Shown here: positions 9,874 to 18,092 of the stretch, piece after piece | How the letters are laid out: the number at the start of each line of letters is the position of its first letter | Position numbering within the stretch: the stretch's first letter is position 1 | NCBI GenBank assembly: GCA_030426085.1 | Contig: JAUHYW010000006.1 | Span: 62,001 to 126,000 of the forward strand | DNA from: a bacterium | Lineage (GTDB): Bacteria > Myxococcota_A > Bradymonadia > UBA7976 > UBA1532 | Direction: 5' to 3' | Length of the DNA: 64,000 nt | The notes under the pieces: model-generated | Told to the model about the DNA's origin: nothing | Database searches by the model: none | Seen by the model: only the letters and a program-made list of their open reading frames with translations | Position numbers and translations under genes: made by a program

Positions 9874-10090
9874 TCAGCCGATGCTTCGGTTCTCGAGAGC
9901 CGCGAGAGGCAGCCACACCAGGGCGATGGCCAGGGAGCCGCCATCTGGGCGGCATGAGGCAGGCGATCATCACTGCGCCAGCGAGGGCCGCGGCTGGGAA
10001 GCTGTAGCGCGCAGGGCGGCCACCAGCGCCGTGAGGGCTCAGACGGCGGGCAGGGTGAGGGGGATGAGCAGGCCCGCCGGGGCGCCTCCG
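9874..10090 (-). pseudogene. Possible relic of a small membrane protein gene
   Basis: The 512-bp gap between the Rpn gene and the K+ channel gene has no intact gene. On the minus strand, hydrophobic membrane-like pieces occur in different frames in order: AGLLIPLTLPAV, stop, ALTALVAALR; then YSFPAAALAGAVMIACLMP; then GGSLAIALVWLPLAALENRS ending in a stop at 9874-9876. This order suggests a multi-span protein broken by at least two frameshifts and one stop. High GC can generate hydrophobic frames by chance, so this is tentative. The rest of the gap (9684-9873 and 10091-10195) holds nothing I recognise except the channel gene's ribosome binding site. Confidence 0.3.
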
Positions 10091-10195
10091 GGCTGAGGTC
10101 ACAGCGGGTGTGGTGGGGCGCGAGTTGGTCGCCCGGACGAATCCCTCGACGCCGCCAGCGGCATGAGTTAGCTACCCCCCAGCGTGGGAGGAGAC

Positions 10196-10942
10196 ATGGC
10201 AGACGCCCTGCGGGTCCGCTTGCGGCCCATCATCGAAGACGGTGAGGGGACGGCCGGGCGGCTCTTCGCCGTCGTCATCCAGCTCTTGATCATCGCCAGC
10301 CTCGTGACCTTCGCGGTCGAGACGCTCCCCGATCTGAGCCCATCCACCCGATGGGGACTGCGCTTGGCCGAGATCGGCTTCGTGTCCGTCTTCACCATCG
10401 AGTATCTGCTACGGCTCTGGGTCGCCGAGCGCCGGTGGCGATTCGTCTTCAGCTTCTTCGGGATCATCGATCTGCTGGCGATCCTGCCGTTCTACCTGCG
10501 ATTGACCGTCGACCTTCGCTCGGTGCGGGTGCTGCGTCTTCTGCGGCTGTTCCGCATCTTCAAGCTCGTCCGCTACAACGACGCAGTCCGGCGCTTCCGC
10601 CTGGCGCTGCAGCTCGCCCGCGAGGAGCTGATCCTCTACCTGACGTCTACACTGCTGATGCTCTACCTCTGCGCGGTGGGCATCTTCCACTTCGAGAGCG
10701 CCGCCCAGCCGGACGTGTTCGTGAGCGTCTTCGACGGCATGTGGTGGGCAGTCGCCAGCCTGACGACCGTCGGCTACGGGGATGTGGTGCCCATCACCGT
10801 CGGGGGCAAGATCTTCACGTTCGTGATGCTGATGCTGGGCTTGAGCATCGTCGCGGTGCCTGCTGGCCTGATATCCTCCGCGCTGTCCCGGGCCCGAGCG
10901 CTGCTCGGAGATGGGGCCGAGCCGCCCGATCAGTCGTCGTAG
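10196..10942 (+). CDS. Voltage-gated-type potassium channel, six membrane segments
   Basis: A 248-residue channel subunit. ATG at 10196 is chosen over the GTG four codons upstream because GGGAGGAG sits 3-10 bases before it. Five hydrophobic spans precede the pore. The S4-like segment near residues 108-128 (VRVLRLLRLFRIFKLVRY) has regularly spaced arginines, as in voltage sensors. The selectivity filter TTVGYGD is intact near residue 190, followed by the S6 helix FTFVMLMLGLSIVAVPAGL. Length matches KvAP-like bacterial channels, and no C-terminal RCK domain is present. Its last 13 bases overlap the end of a converging gene relic. Codons are slightly less GC-biased than in neighbouring genes. 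Confidence 0.93.
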   Translation: MADALRVRLRPIIEDGEGTAGRLFAVVIQLLIIASLVTFAVETLPDLSPSTRWGLRLAEIGFVSVFTIEYLLRLWVAERRWRFVFSFFGIIDLLAILPFYLRLTVDLRSVRVLRLLRLFRIFKLVRYNDAVRRFRLALQLAREELILYLTSTLLMLYLCAVGIFHFESAAQPDVFVSVFDGMWWAVASLTTVGYGDVVPITVGGKIFTFVMLMLGLSIVAVPAGLISSALSRARALLGDGAEPPDQSS

Positions 10943-11121
10943 AAGGAGGCCGTGGCCTTGATCCGCTCGGCGTACTGATAAATATCGTCCAGCGACCCGA
11001 TCGGGGTCTTGTCCTCGTCATCCACGTCGAACGTCGACTTGGGCAGGCCCTTGACCTCGGCGACCGTCCCTTCAGTGATGTCGAGCAGGTTCAGCTCGAG
11101 GAATGGCCGGGGATCGTGCCA
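10930..11121 (-). pseudogene. C-terminal remnant of an unrecognised protein gene
   Basis: The minus strand reads 63 codons, from just after an in-frame TGA at 11122-11124 to a stop at 10930. It includes FLELNLLDITEG, EVKGLPKSTFDVDDEDKTP and IGSLDDIYQYAERIKATA. Third positions are almost all G or C and the residue mix is protein-like, so this was coding. There is no plausible start: a stop interrupts the frame, although the same frame upstream reads VVYAIDVCGSA. I do not recognise the family. The tail overlaps the 3' end of the K+ channel gene by 13 bp, suggesting an old convergent junction. Confidence 0.5.
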
Positions 11122-11474
11122 TCACGCGCTCCCGCAGACATCAATTGCATATACGACATGGACGGCTGCGGACCTTGCTGTGACGCTGTTGGCCCGCTCG
11201 GGCTGCGACGACGAAAGCACAGGTGGGTCGGACCCGCCGCGCGCCCATGGGTCTCACGGCTCGGCGCCGCCGAAGCCCGCTCCTCCAGCGCCGCCGCCAA
11301 GCACAGCCTGAAAAGCCTGTCCCCCGCCGCGGCGCCGTCGCCGGCCCACGGGGGCACCGCGGCGGTGGGGACCGGCGCGCCGATCCGCAGGCCGTCGTCA
11401 TCCGGCCGCACATCCCCCACCACCGCCCGTCCGCCGGGCAGCGGCGCAATGGCCGACGCGAGCAACCGACCCAC
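11091..11474 (-). CDS. Doubtful small protein, or 5' part of a decayed gene
   Basis: A GTG at 11474 with GGAGGGGG about eight bases upstream opens a frame of 127 codons. The first 90 residues have genuine-looking GC3 bias (LLASAIAPLPGGRAVVGDV, LFRLCLAAALEERASAAP). After about 11205 the bias is lost. The last residues overlap the remnant at 10930-11121 in another frame. The simplest reading is that both pieces belonged to one minus-strand gene, now frameshifted or deleted in the middle. No function is assigned. Between 11475 and 11615 I see only the ribosome binding site of the next plus-strand gene. Confidence 0.3.
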   Translation of the reverse strand: MGRLLASAIAPLPGGRAVVGDVRPDDDGLRIGAPVPTAAVPPWAGDGAAAGDRLFRLCLAAALEERASAAPSRETHGRAAGPTHLCFRRRSPSGPTASQQGPQPSMSYMQLMSAGARDGTIPGHSSS

Positions 11475-11615
11475 CGTATGAGCCCCCTCCGTCACCGGGT
11501 CTGTCGGACAGTGTGCGGGGTTCGTGCGGTCGGATCCGCCGACGGGCATCCGCCGACGGGCGTCTGCCCGCCGCAGCTTCTGGTTCAATCGGCGCCCCCG
11601 ATATGGAGGCCCGAG

Positions 11616-12218
11616 ATGGACGAAGCCCGCCTGTTCGAGAAGCTGGCCCGCATCGAGGCGCTGTACGCCGGCGCGACGACCGACGGCGAGCGGGTGGCCG
11701 CGGGGCTGGCCCGGGAGCGCATCCTGGCCCGGCTGCGCGAGGTCGAGGCCCTCGACCCGCCGGTGGAGTACCGCTTCTCGCTGGGCGACGTGTGGTCCCG
11801 GCGGGTCTTCCTGGCGCTGCTGCGGCGCTACGAGATCCGGCCCTATCGCTACCCCCGCCAGCGGCGCACGACGGTGATGGCCCGGGTCTCGCGGCGCTTC
11901 GTCGACGAGACGCTGTGGCCCGAGTACCAGGAGATCGACAAGACGCTGCGGGCCTATCTGTCCGAGGTGACCGACCGGGTAGTGCGCGAGGTGCTGAGCG
12001 GCGACGGCTCCGAGGCCGACGTGGTCGAGGAGCAGCCGCAGCTCCCCCTCCAGCCGGCCGGGGGCGCGCCCGGGCCGAAGCCCGAGCCGAAGCCGGCGCC
12101 CGAGCCCCCGCCGAAGCCCGAGCCGAAGTCGACGCCCGCTCCCCCGCCGTCCGGCCGCGGTCGATCCGGATCGGGCAAGAAGAGCCGCAAGAAGAAGAAG
12201 AAGCGCAAGCGGCGCTGA
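11616..12218 (+). CDS. DUF2786-like protein with proline linker and polybasic tail
   Basis: A 200-residue protein starting MDEARLFEKLARIEALYAGA, with GGAGGC upstream of the ATG. The N-terminal helix pair (about residues 4-40, ARLFEKLARIEALYAGATTD then RVAAGLARERILARL) resembles DUF2786-type modules. A middle region (45-130) includes YRFSLGDVWSRRVFLALLRRYEIRPYRY. From about residue 150 a Pro-Lys-Glu-rich linker leads into a strongly basic end, GSGKKSRKKKKKRKRR, suited to nucleic-acid or membrane-phosphate binding. No enzyme motif is seen. A role with DNA or RNA is inferred from the tail only. Confidence 0.7.
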   Translation: MDEARLFEKLARIEALYAGATTDGERVAAGLARERILARLREVEALDPPVEYRFSLGDVWSRRVFLALLRRYEIRPYRYPRQRRTTVMARVSRRFVDETLWPEYQEIDKTLRAYLSEVTDRVVREVLSGDGSEADVVEEQPQLPLQPAGGAPGPKPEPKPAPEPPPKPEPKSTPAPPPSGRGRSGSGKKSRKKKKKRKRR

Positions 12219-12305
12219 GCCGGGCGCGGCGCGCGGCGGTGGGGCCCGGAGCGGCGATGGTGTACCGTTCGACGCCGAGCATCACCCCCGACCCGCGAGC
12301 GCGCC

Positions 12306-13727
12306 ATGCACCCATCGGATCCCCGCGTCCTGTCCCTCGACGGCATCCACCGCAGCCGGCGCCAGCTCGCGCTGCGCTACGGCATCGGCGACCTGAGCTT
12401 CCACACGACGTTCTGGTACGACGACGTCGACCTGCCAGCGCTCGAGGCCCGCCACGGGGTCGAGGTGATGCAGCGCATCTACCTGCACGTCGCCCTGTTC
12501 GACCTCAACAAGCTCGTCAGCCTGCGCCCCGACGCGATCGACCTCGGCCCCTGGCGGCGCTTCGTGACCCCCGCGCTCGCCGCGCTGTGGCGCACCGTCA
12601 CCCACCGCATCTTCGCCCAGTGGCGCTACGAGAACGACCTGCCCGACTACGAGACGCCGCCCCTGCCGGTCGCCGACGAGCCGGACGGCATCGGCCCCCT
12701 GCGCATCGGCCCGCCGACCGACGGCCGGCCGGACGTGCTGGCGTTCTGCGGCGGGGGCAAGGACAGCCTCGTGATGAACGGGCTGCTCCAGCGGGCGGGC
12801 GTCGACTACGGCTCGTTCGTGTACGCCCACTCGGTCTACGGCCGGGCGGCCCCGCAGCACGCGCTCATCGGGCGGCTGCTCGACCGCTGCACCCCGCAGA
12901 CCCGCCACCGGATGTGGAGCTACGACGACACCCTCGACGCCCCGATCATCGAGCTGTGCCCCGAGCTGGGCACGAAGACGCTGTGCGCCGGCGAGACGCC
13001 CAGCGCGCTGTTCGCGGCGGTGCCGGTGATGCTGGCCCACGGCTACCGCCGGCTGGCCCTGGGGCACGAGGCGAGCGCCAACGTGGGCAACCTCGTGTGG
13101 GATCGCACCGGCGAGATGGTCAACCACCAGTGGGGCAAGTCGCTGGAGGCCGAGCGCCTGCTCAACGGCTACCTGCAAGCGGCGGTGGTGGCCGACGCCC
13201 GCTACTTCAGCCTGCTCCAGCCGATCCACGACGCGGTGATCTTCAACCTGCTGCGCCGGGACGCGGCGGCCCTCGACGCGACCCACTCGTGCAACGTGGC
13301 CAAGCCGTGGTGCAAGCGCTGCCCGAAGTGCGCCTACGTGTGGATGAACTACATGGCGTGGCTCGATCCGGCGGCGGTGGAGGCCATCTTCGGGGAGAAC
13401 CTGTTCGATCTGCCCGAGAACCGGGTCGCCTTCCGCCAGATGGTGGGTCTGGGCGCGCACACGCCGTTCGAGTGCATCGGCCAGATCGAAGAGGCCCGGG
13501 TGGCGATGCGCCTGTGCGCGGCCAAGGGCGTGGTGGGCGCGGCGACCGCCGAGTGCCTGCCGAAGCTGCCCCCGCTCGATCTGGACGCGTTCGCCGCGCG
13601 CTTCATGGGGGTCGACGCGGCCGGGTGCGACATGCCGCCGGGGCTGGCTGAGGGGGTCATCCCGCAGATGAAGGCCGCCGCCGAGGCGGGGCTGGCCTAC
13701 GCCCGGCGCTGGCTCGGGGCGGGGTGA
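12306..13727 (+). CDS. PP-loop enzyme resembling MurL-type UDP-MurNAc-L-Ala-L-Glu epimerase
   Basis: A 473-residue protein. A PP-loop-like ATP-binding motif, FCGGGKDSLV, lies near residues 145-155. Farther on are LGHEASANVGN, MVNHQWGKSLEAERLL and a Cys cluster NVAKPWCKRCPKCAYVWMNY. From memory, the ASxGN...VNHQWxKSxEAE block and terminal CxxCPKC cluster match MurL. That enzyme uses ATP to epimerise the terminal L-Glu of UDP-MurNAc-L-Ala-L-Glu in an alternative peptidoglycan pathway. A related PP-loop enzyme such as a QueC relative cannot be excluded by eye. No mur genes lie nearby. The ATG at 12306 has no strong ribosome binding site. Confidence 0.62.
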   Translation: MHPSDPRVLSLDGIHRSRRQLALRYGIGDLSFHTTFWYDDVDLPALEARHGVEVMQRIYLHVALFDLNKLVSLRPDAIDLGPWRRFVTPALAALWRTVTHRIFAQWRYENDLPDYETPPLPVADEPDGIGPLRIGPPTDGRPDVLAFCGGGKDSLVMNGLLQRAGVDYGSFVYAHSVYGRAAPQHALIGRLLDRCTPQTRHRMWSYDDTLDAPIIELCPELGTKTLCAGETPSALFAAVPVMLAHGYRRLALGHEASANVGNLVWDRTGEMVNHQWGKSLEAERLLNGYLQAAVVADARYFSLLQPIHDAVIFNLLRRDAAALDATHSCNVAKPWCKRCPKCAYVWMNYMAWLDPAAVEAIFGENLFDLPENRVAFRQMVGLGAHTPFECIGQIEEARVAMRLCAAKGVVGAATAECLPKLPPLDLDAFAARFMGVDAAGCDMPPGLAEGVIPQMKAAAEAGLAYARRWLGAG

Positions 13728-13779
13728 GGCTCAGGGGGTAGATGGGACCGGGAGACCGTGAGTCGCGCAGCCCTGTGAC

Positions 13780-13914
13780 GAGCACGCGAGCGGAGCGAGC
13801 CGCCGCGCGCAGGGAGGCCGGGCCCACGATGAGCGCATCCGATGGGGCAGGCCGTGAGGGCGAAGCCCGAGCACGCGAGCGAAGCGAGCCGCCGCGCGCA
13901 GGGAGGCCGGGCCC
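13780..13914. repeat. Two near-identical 46-bp direct repeats, 89 bp apart
   Basis: Copies at 13780-13825 and 13869-13914 share 45 of 46 bases (GAGCACGCGAGCGGAGCGAG versus GAGCACGCGAGCGAAGCGAG at the start, then identical through GGCCGGGCCC). They lie in the 277-bp gap between the converging MurL-like gene and the MCE lipoprotein gene. A further GC-rich palindromic stretch follows at about 13950-13990. This looks like a repetitive extragenic element. No gene is supported here. Confidence 0.7.
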
Positions 13915-14004
13915 GCGAGGGGCCCGGGCCGGAGCGAGGAGGAGGGCGCAGCCCGACGACGCTGCGCAGCGCCCGCCCGCAGGGCGGCCGAACGAGCACG
14001 GCAC

Positions 14005-16254
14005 CTAGAAAAGCGTATACGAGAAGCGGAGCTGCACGTCGTGCTCGGTCTGCGTCTCGTCGATGATCGCCGGGTCGAGGGTGAGGTTGTAGCGGTAGTT
14101 CAGCGACGCGAAGCTGGCCAGACGCAGGCTGATCTGGTTGCGCCAGGTGAAGCTGGAGTTCTCCTGGTCGAAGGCGAGCAGGCCGTCGAACTCGGTGCTG
14201 ACGGTGACCCACGGCAGCGGGCGGGCGAAGCCGACGATGGTGCCCTCGACGCCGGTGACGTAGCTGTCCTCGACGAGCTCGTAGGCGTAGACGGCGAGCA
14301 CCCGGTCGGGGTCGTCGGCGGTGGGGTCGGGGCGGCTCTGGCGGGCGCCGTAGGTGCGCAGGCCGTTGGCCAGGGTCTGGCGGGCGCCGAGGCCGAGGCG
14401 CAGGTCGAGCTCGATGGTGCGCTTGCGCAGCACCCGGAAGTTGCCGCCCGACCCCTGGCGGAGCTGGAGCGGGGCGAATGAGCCGCCGAGCTCGAGGCGG
14501 TCGACCTCTTCGGCGGCGTCCCGGTCGACGTCGATGAGCGTCTGGGGGCCGTCGGGGCCGTCGACGACCCGGGTCGAGCAGGGCGCGGCGAGGCCGCCGT
14601 CGGGGCCGGGGGGGCAGACGTAGGCCGGGTTGGCGATGGCCTGATGCCGGGTGAGCAGGCTGGTCTCGGCGCCGGCCCGGGCGTAGGGGCCGAACCAGGG
14701 CACGACGACGTAGGTGTAGATGGTGTGGGCGAAGAGCCGGTCGGCGTCGTTGGTGAAGTAGTCGTCCTCGGGGGCCCGGGTCTGCTCTTCTTCGAGCTCG
14801 AGCCGGGTGTGCCACAGGTGGGCGTCCTCACGGTAGGTGAGCGATCCGTCGAAGAAGACGCTGGCCCCGTAGCTGGTGCCCTGCTGCTGCTCGGCCTGAT
14901 CGGTGTCGTTGAAGACGACGCTGCCGCCGACAACGCCCCGCAGGGTCCAGGTCTGATCCCGGTCGACGGTCTGGCTGGGGTCGACCTCGCCGGCCCCGAG
15001 GAACTCGCCGGTGTCGCCGTCGAGCACGAGGGTGAAGCGGCTGGCCTCGCCGGGCACGAGGCGCACGGTGGCGAAGTCGGTGCGGTCGCGGTAGGTGCCG
15101 CCCGAGCGGATGATCTTGTACAGGCCGGGCGGCAGCACCCACACCCGCACCTTCTCGCCCTGCTGCTCGTCGGCCCCGAAGCCGATGCCGTAGTCCTCCC
15201 GGTTGTCCATGCGGATCAGCTCGTAGGTGCCCCGGAAGGGCACGAACTGCTCGTCGACGACGTCGATCTGGAGGGTGGCCCAGGTGGGCGGCACGATGGC
15301 GGTGCGGCCGTCGTCGACCTGCACCCGGGTCCTGATCTGCTGGGCGAGGGTGCCGGTGCCGAAGCGCACGTCGTAGGTGCCGGGCCGCAGCACGATGCGG
15401 GCCCCCGGGCGGCCCTCGGCGACGGCGTCGCCGCTCTCGGCGTCGTAGACCGCGACCGGCGGCTCCTGGCGGGTGGCGGAGAGCGCGGGCACGTAGATCG
15501 CGCCGAAGCCGACGCCCATCGGGGTGGGGTCGGCGTGCACCCCGGGCAGGTCGTTGAGCGGGTCTTCGGGGCGCCAGCGGATGGCGCCGGGCTCGGCCGG
15601 CGCGGGGGCCTCTTCGGGCTCCTCCATGCGGGCGAGCCGGGGGGTCTCGGGGGCGTCGAGGTACTGCGCGAGGTCGTCGAGCGCGAGGTCGAACTGCGCT
15701 TGCAGCATCTCGCTGAGCGCGCGCACCGTCGAGCGGGTGCTGCCCTCCCCGACCTCGCCCACCGGGCGCCGGGCGTCGAACTGGTAGGTCCAGACGAGCG
15801 CGTCGTCCTTGAACCGCACCAGCCGGAAGCTCATCGAGAGCCGGGCCAGCGCCTGGTCGCCGGCCTGCACCTGCTCGATGGCCTCGACCTCGGCGCTGAG
15901 GGTGTAGTCGGCCGGGATCTGGGAGACCTCTTCGTCGACCTGCTTGACGAGGTTCGAGGCCCGCAGGTGGTCGATGATCAGGGCGGTGATCATCTTCTGG
16001 GGGCGCTCGCTCCACCGCCGGGCGCGGTCGTAGCGCAGCTCGTGGGTGTCGGGCCGCAGCACGATCTCCGAGCGGCGGTAGCTCTCCCGCAGGTCGACCT
16101 CCCGGACCCGGATGGTGGCCGGGCGGGGCTCTTCGAAGCGCCCCTGGTCGGCGGGGTAGGTCAGGGTGTAGTAGCTGCGGGTCGCCGGGCCGTTGCAGCC
16201 CCACAGGACCAGCCCGCAGGCCGCCCCGAGCAGCAGCAGGATCGGGCGCATCAT
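14005..16254 (-). CDS. MCE-transporter auxiliary lipoprotein fused to a predicted outer-membrane beta-barrel
   Basis: 749 residues. A lipoprotein signal (LLLLGAACGLVLWGC) leads into an ABC-transporter auxiliary domain (PqiC/DUF330 type) at about 25-210: RSYYTLTYPAD, TIRVREVDLRESYRRSEIVLR, ITALIIDHLRASNLV. About 250-430 is a PEGA-like beta region. From about 430 to the end there are alternating amphipathic strands with aromatic girdles (FTWRNQISLRLASFASLNYRY), closing with DVQLRFSYTLF. A terminal Phe is the classic outer-membrane barrel signature. Its ATG overlaps the MCE gene's TGA by 4 bp. Normal auxiliary lipoproteins are about 200 residues, so the fusion is unusual. Confidence 0.78.
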   Translation of the reverse strand: MMRPILLLLGAACGLVLWGCNGPATRSYYTLTYPADQGRFEEPRPATIRVREVDLRESYRRSEIVLRPDTHELRYDRARRWSERPQKMITALIIDHLRASNLVKQVDEEVSQIPADYTLSAEVEAIEQVQAGDQALARLSMSFRLVRFKDDALVWTYQFDARRPVGEVGEGSTRSTVRALSEMLQAQFDLALDDLAQYLDAPETPRLARMEEPEEAPAPAEPGAIRWRPEDPLNDLPGVHADPTPMGVGFGAIYVPALSATRQEPPVAVYDAESGDAVAEGRPGARIVLRPGTYDVRFGTGTLAQQIRTRVQVDDGRTAIVPPTWATLQIDVVDEQFVPFRGTYELIRMDNREDYGIGFGADEQQGEKVRVWVLPPGLYKIIRSGGTYRDRTDFATVRLVPGEASRFTLVLDGDTGEFLGAGEVDPSQTVDRDQTWTLRGVVGGSVVFNDTDQAEQQQGTSYGASVFFDGSLTYREDAHLWHTRLELEEEQTRAPEDDYFTNDADRLFAHTIYTYVVVPWFGPYARAGAETSLLTRHQAIANPAYVCPPGPDGGLAAPCSTRVVDGPDGPQTLIDVDRDAAEEVDRLELGGSFAPLQLRQGSGGNFRVLRKRTIELDLRLGLGARQTLANGLRTYGARQSRPDPTADDPDRVLAVYAYELVEDSYVTGVEGTIVGFARPLPWVTVSTEFDGLLAFDQENSSFTWRNQISLRLASFASLNYRYNLTLDPAIIDETQTEHDVQLRFSYTLF

Positions 16255-17231
16255 GGGCTCTCCCCGTCGCCGAGCAGCAGCAGCGACGGGTCCTCGCGCA
16301 CCCGGCGGGAGAAGTCGCTGAGGTTCTCGGCGGTCTCGCGCAGGAAGCCGAACGCCTCGACCAGATCTTCACGGCTCTGGCGCACCAGCAGGCCGGTGTG
16401 GTCGATCAGGGGCAGGGCGCCGACCAGCGCGTCGTTGGCGCTCATCATCATCGCGTCGGCCGAGGCCAGGGTCGCGTCGAGGTTCTCTCGGGTGCCATCG
16501 AGCCGGCTGAGCAGCCGGGTGAGCGCCTGCAGGCTGCGGTCGATGCCGGGGGCGGCCCGGGCGAGCAGGCCGTTGGTGGTCTCGGCGATGTCGGCCACCT
16601 CGCCGGTGAGCCGCTCGGCCTCGGCGACCAGCCCCCGCATGGCGACCCGGTTCTCGGTGACGGTGGAGTCGAGGGTCTCGAGCAGGCGGTCGGTGCGGTC
16701 GAGGATCGAGGCCAGCCGGTCCTTCATCTCGGGCGAGAGCAGGTCGTTGACCCGGTCGACGGTGGTCGAGACCTTGTCGGCGATCTCGCCGGCCCGGTTG
16801 GTCAGCTCGTCGATGCCCGACGATCCGGGCGGGATGCGGCCGCCGGGTTCCCGCAGGCCGGACGCGCGGGTGCCCCGGGTCAGCTCGATGTACTTGAGCC
16901 CGGTGATGCCCATCGAGCCGAGGTTGGCCTGGGAGTCCTTGGCGACGGGGGTGTCGGCGGTGAGGCTGACCCCGACCTCGATGACCGACATGTCGTCGGG
17001 CGCGATGCGGATGAACTCGACCCGCCCGACCCGGATGCCGGAGTACTTCACCGGCGAGCCGACCTCGAGGCCCGACAGCGAGACGGCGCCCTCGGAATAG
17101 CGGATGGTGTATTCATCGCGCTCCTCGCCCAGCCGGGCGCCGGCGAGCGCGATCAAGCCCCCGACCATCACCAGCAGCCCCAGGCCGACGAAGGCCCCGA
17201 GCCGCACTTTCTGCGCGCGGGTCGCGGCCAC
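16251..17231 (-). CDS. mlaD: MCE (MlaD-type) substrate-binding protein
   Basis: A 326-residue protein with one N-terminal membrane anchor (VRLGAFVGLGLLVMVGGLIALAG). An MCE domain follows at about 40-120, with GAVSLSGLEVGSPVKYSGIR and GSMGITGLKYIELTRGTR. A long helical segment (130-326) with heptad-like spacing suits a periplasmic needle or hexamer. Homologues bind phospholipid or other lipids in the periplasm as part of Mla/Mce transporters. The GTG start lies 2 bp after the ATPase stop, and its stop overlaps the auxiliary lipoprotein start, so the two are translationally coupled. Confidence 0.93.
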   Translation of the reverse strand: MAATRAQKVRLGAFVGLGLLVMVGGLIALAGARLGEERDEYTIRYSEGAVSLSGLEVGSPVKYSGIRVGRVEFIRIAPDDMSVIEVGVSLTADTPVAKDSQANLGSMGITGLKYIELTRGTRASGLREPGGRIPPGSSGIDELTNRAGEIADKVSTTVDRVNDLLSPEMKDRLASILDRTDRLLETLDSTVTENRVAMRGLVAEAERLTGEVADIAETTNGLLARAAPGIDRSLQALTRLLSRLDGTRENLDATLASADAMMMSANDALVGALPLIDHTGLLVRQSREDLVEAFGFLRETAENLSDFSRRVREDPSLLLLGDGESP

Positions 17232-17233
17232 CG

Positions 17234-18025
17234 CTAACCCCCCGCCGCCAGCGCTTCGAGCGCCGTCTGGGGCCCCCGCATCTCGCCGGCGGCCTGCCGG
17301 GCGAAGAAGGCGCGGACCTCGTCTTCACCGCTGTACTTGAGATCGTCGAGGGTGCCGTCGGCGATGGGCACCCCTTCGGCCAGATAGATCAGCTTGTCGC
17401 TGATGCGCTCGATGGACAGCAGCTCGTGGGTCACCACCACCACCGCCATGCCGAAGCGGTCGCGCAGGCGCATGAGCAGCTCGTCGAGCTCGGCGCTGGT
17501 GAGCGGGTCGAGGCCGGCCCCGGGCTCGTCGCAGAAGAGCAGCTCGGGGTCGAGGGCCAGCGCCCGGGCGAGCGCGGCCCGCTTGCGCATGCCGCCCGAC
17601 AGCTCGGAGGGCAGCAGGTGCTCGGCGTGGGTCAGCTCGACGGCGGCGAGCTTGAGCCGCACCATCTCGTTGATGACCGACTCCGGCAGGTCGGTGTGCT
17701 CGCGCATGGGCAGGGCCACGTTCTCCCCGATGGTGATGGAGCCGAGCAGCGCCCCGTATTGGAACAGCACCCCGATGCGGGTCAGCAGCGCGGTGCGCTC
17801 GGCGCCGTCGAGCTGGTCGAGGCGCTGGCCGAGCATCTCGATCTCGCCGTCCATGGGCCGCAGCAGCCCGATGCAGCACTTGAGCAGGGTCGACTTGCCG
17901 CAGCCCGAGCCGCCGAGGATGACCCGGATCTCGCCGGTCTCGACGGTCAGGTCGACGTCTTTGAGGATGACCTTTTCGCCGTAGCCTGCTTTGAGGCCCC
18001 GGACGCTCAGCGCGATCTCGGGCAA
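17234..18025 (-). CDS. mlaF: MlaF-type ABC transporter ATPase
   Basis: 263 residues. Walker A is GGSGCGKSTLL, the signature is LSGGMRKRAALARAL, and Walker B with catalytic Glu is ELLFCDEPGAGLDP, followed by the switch His in VVVTHE. The Q-loop LFQYGALLGSITIGENV and the GMRKR variant of the signature are typical of MCE-transporter ATPases. The start codon is TTG at 18025, with GAGGGGGAG upstream on the minus strand. It powers lipid movement with the permease encoded just upstream. Confidence 0.95.
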   Translation of the reverse strand: MPEIALSVRGLKAGYGEKVILKDVDLTVETGEIRVILGGSGCGKSTLLKCCIGLLRPMDGEIEMLGQRLDQLDGAERTALLTRIGVLFQYGALLGSITIGENVALPMREHTDLPESVINEMVRLKLAAVELTHAEHLLPSELSGGMRKRAALARALALDPELLFCDEPGAGLDPLTSAELDELLMRLRDRFGMAVVVVTHELLSIERISDKLIYLAEGVPIADGTLDDLKYSGEDEVRAFFARQAAGEMRGPQTALEALAAGG

Positions 18026-18092
18026 CCGCTCTCTCCCCCTCGGCGCACGGTGTACAAGAGTAGCCGACTCCCCCGGCGGTCTCGGCGCGCGC

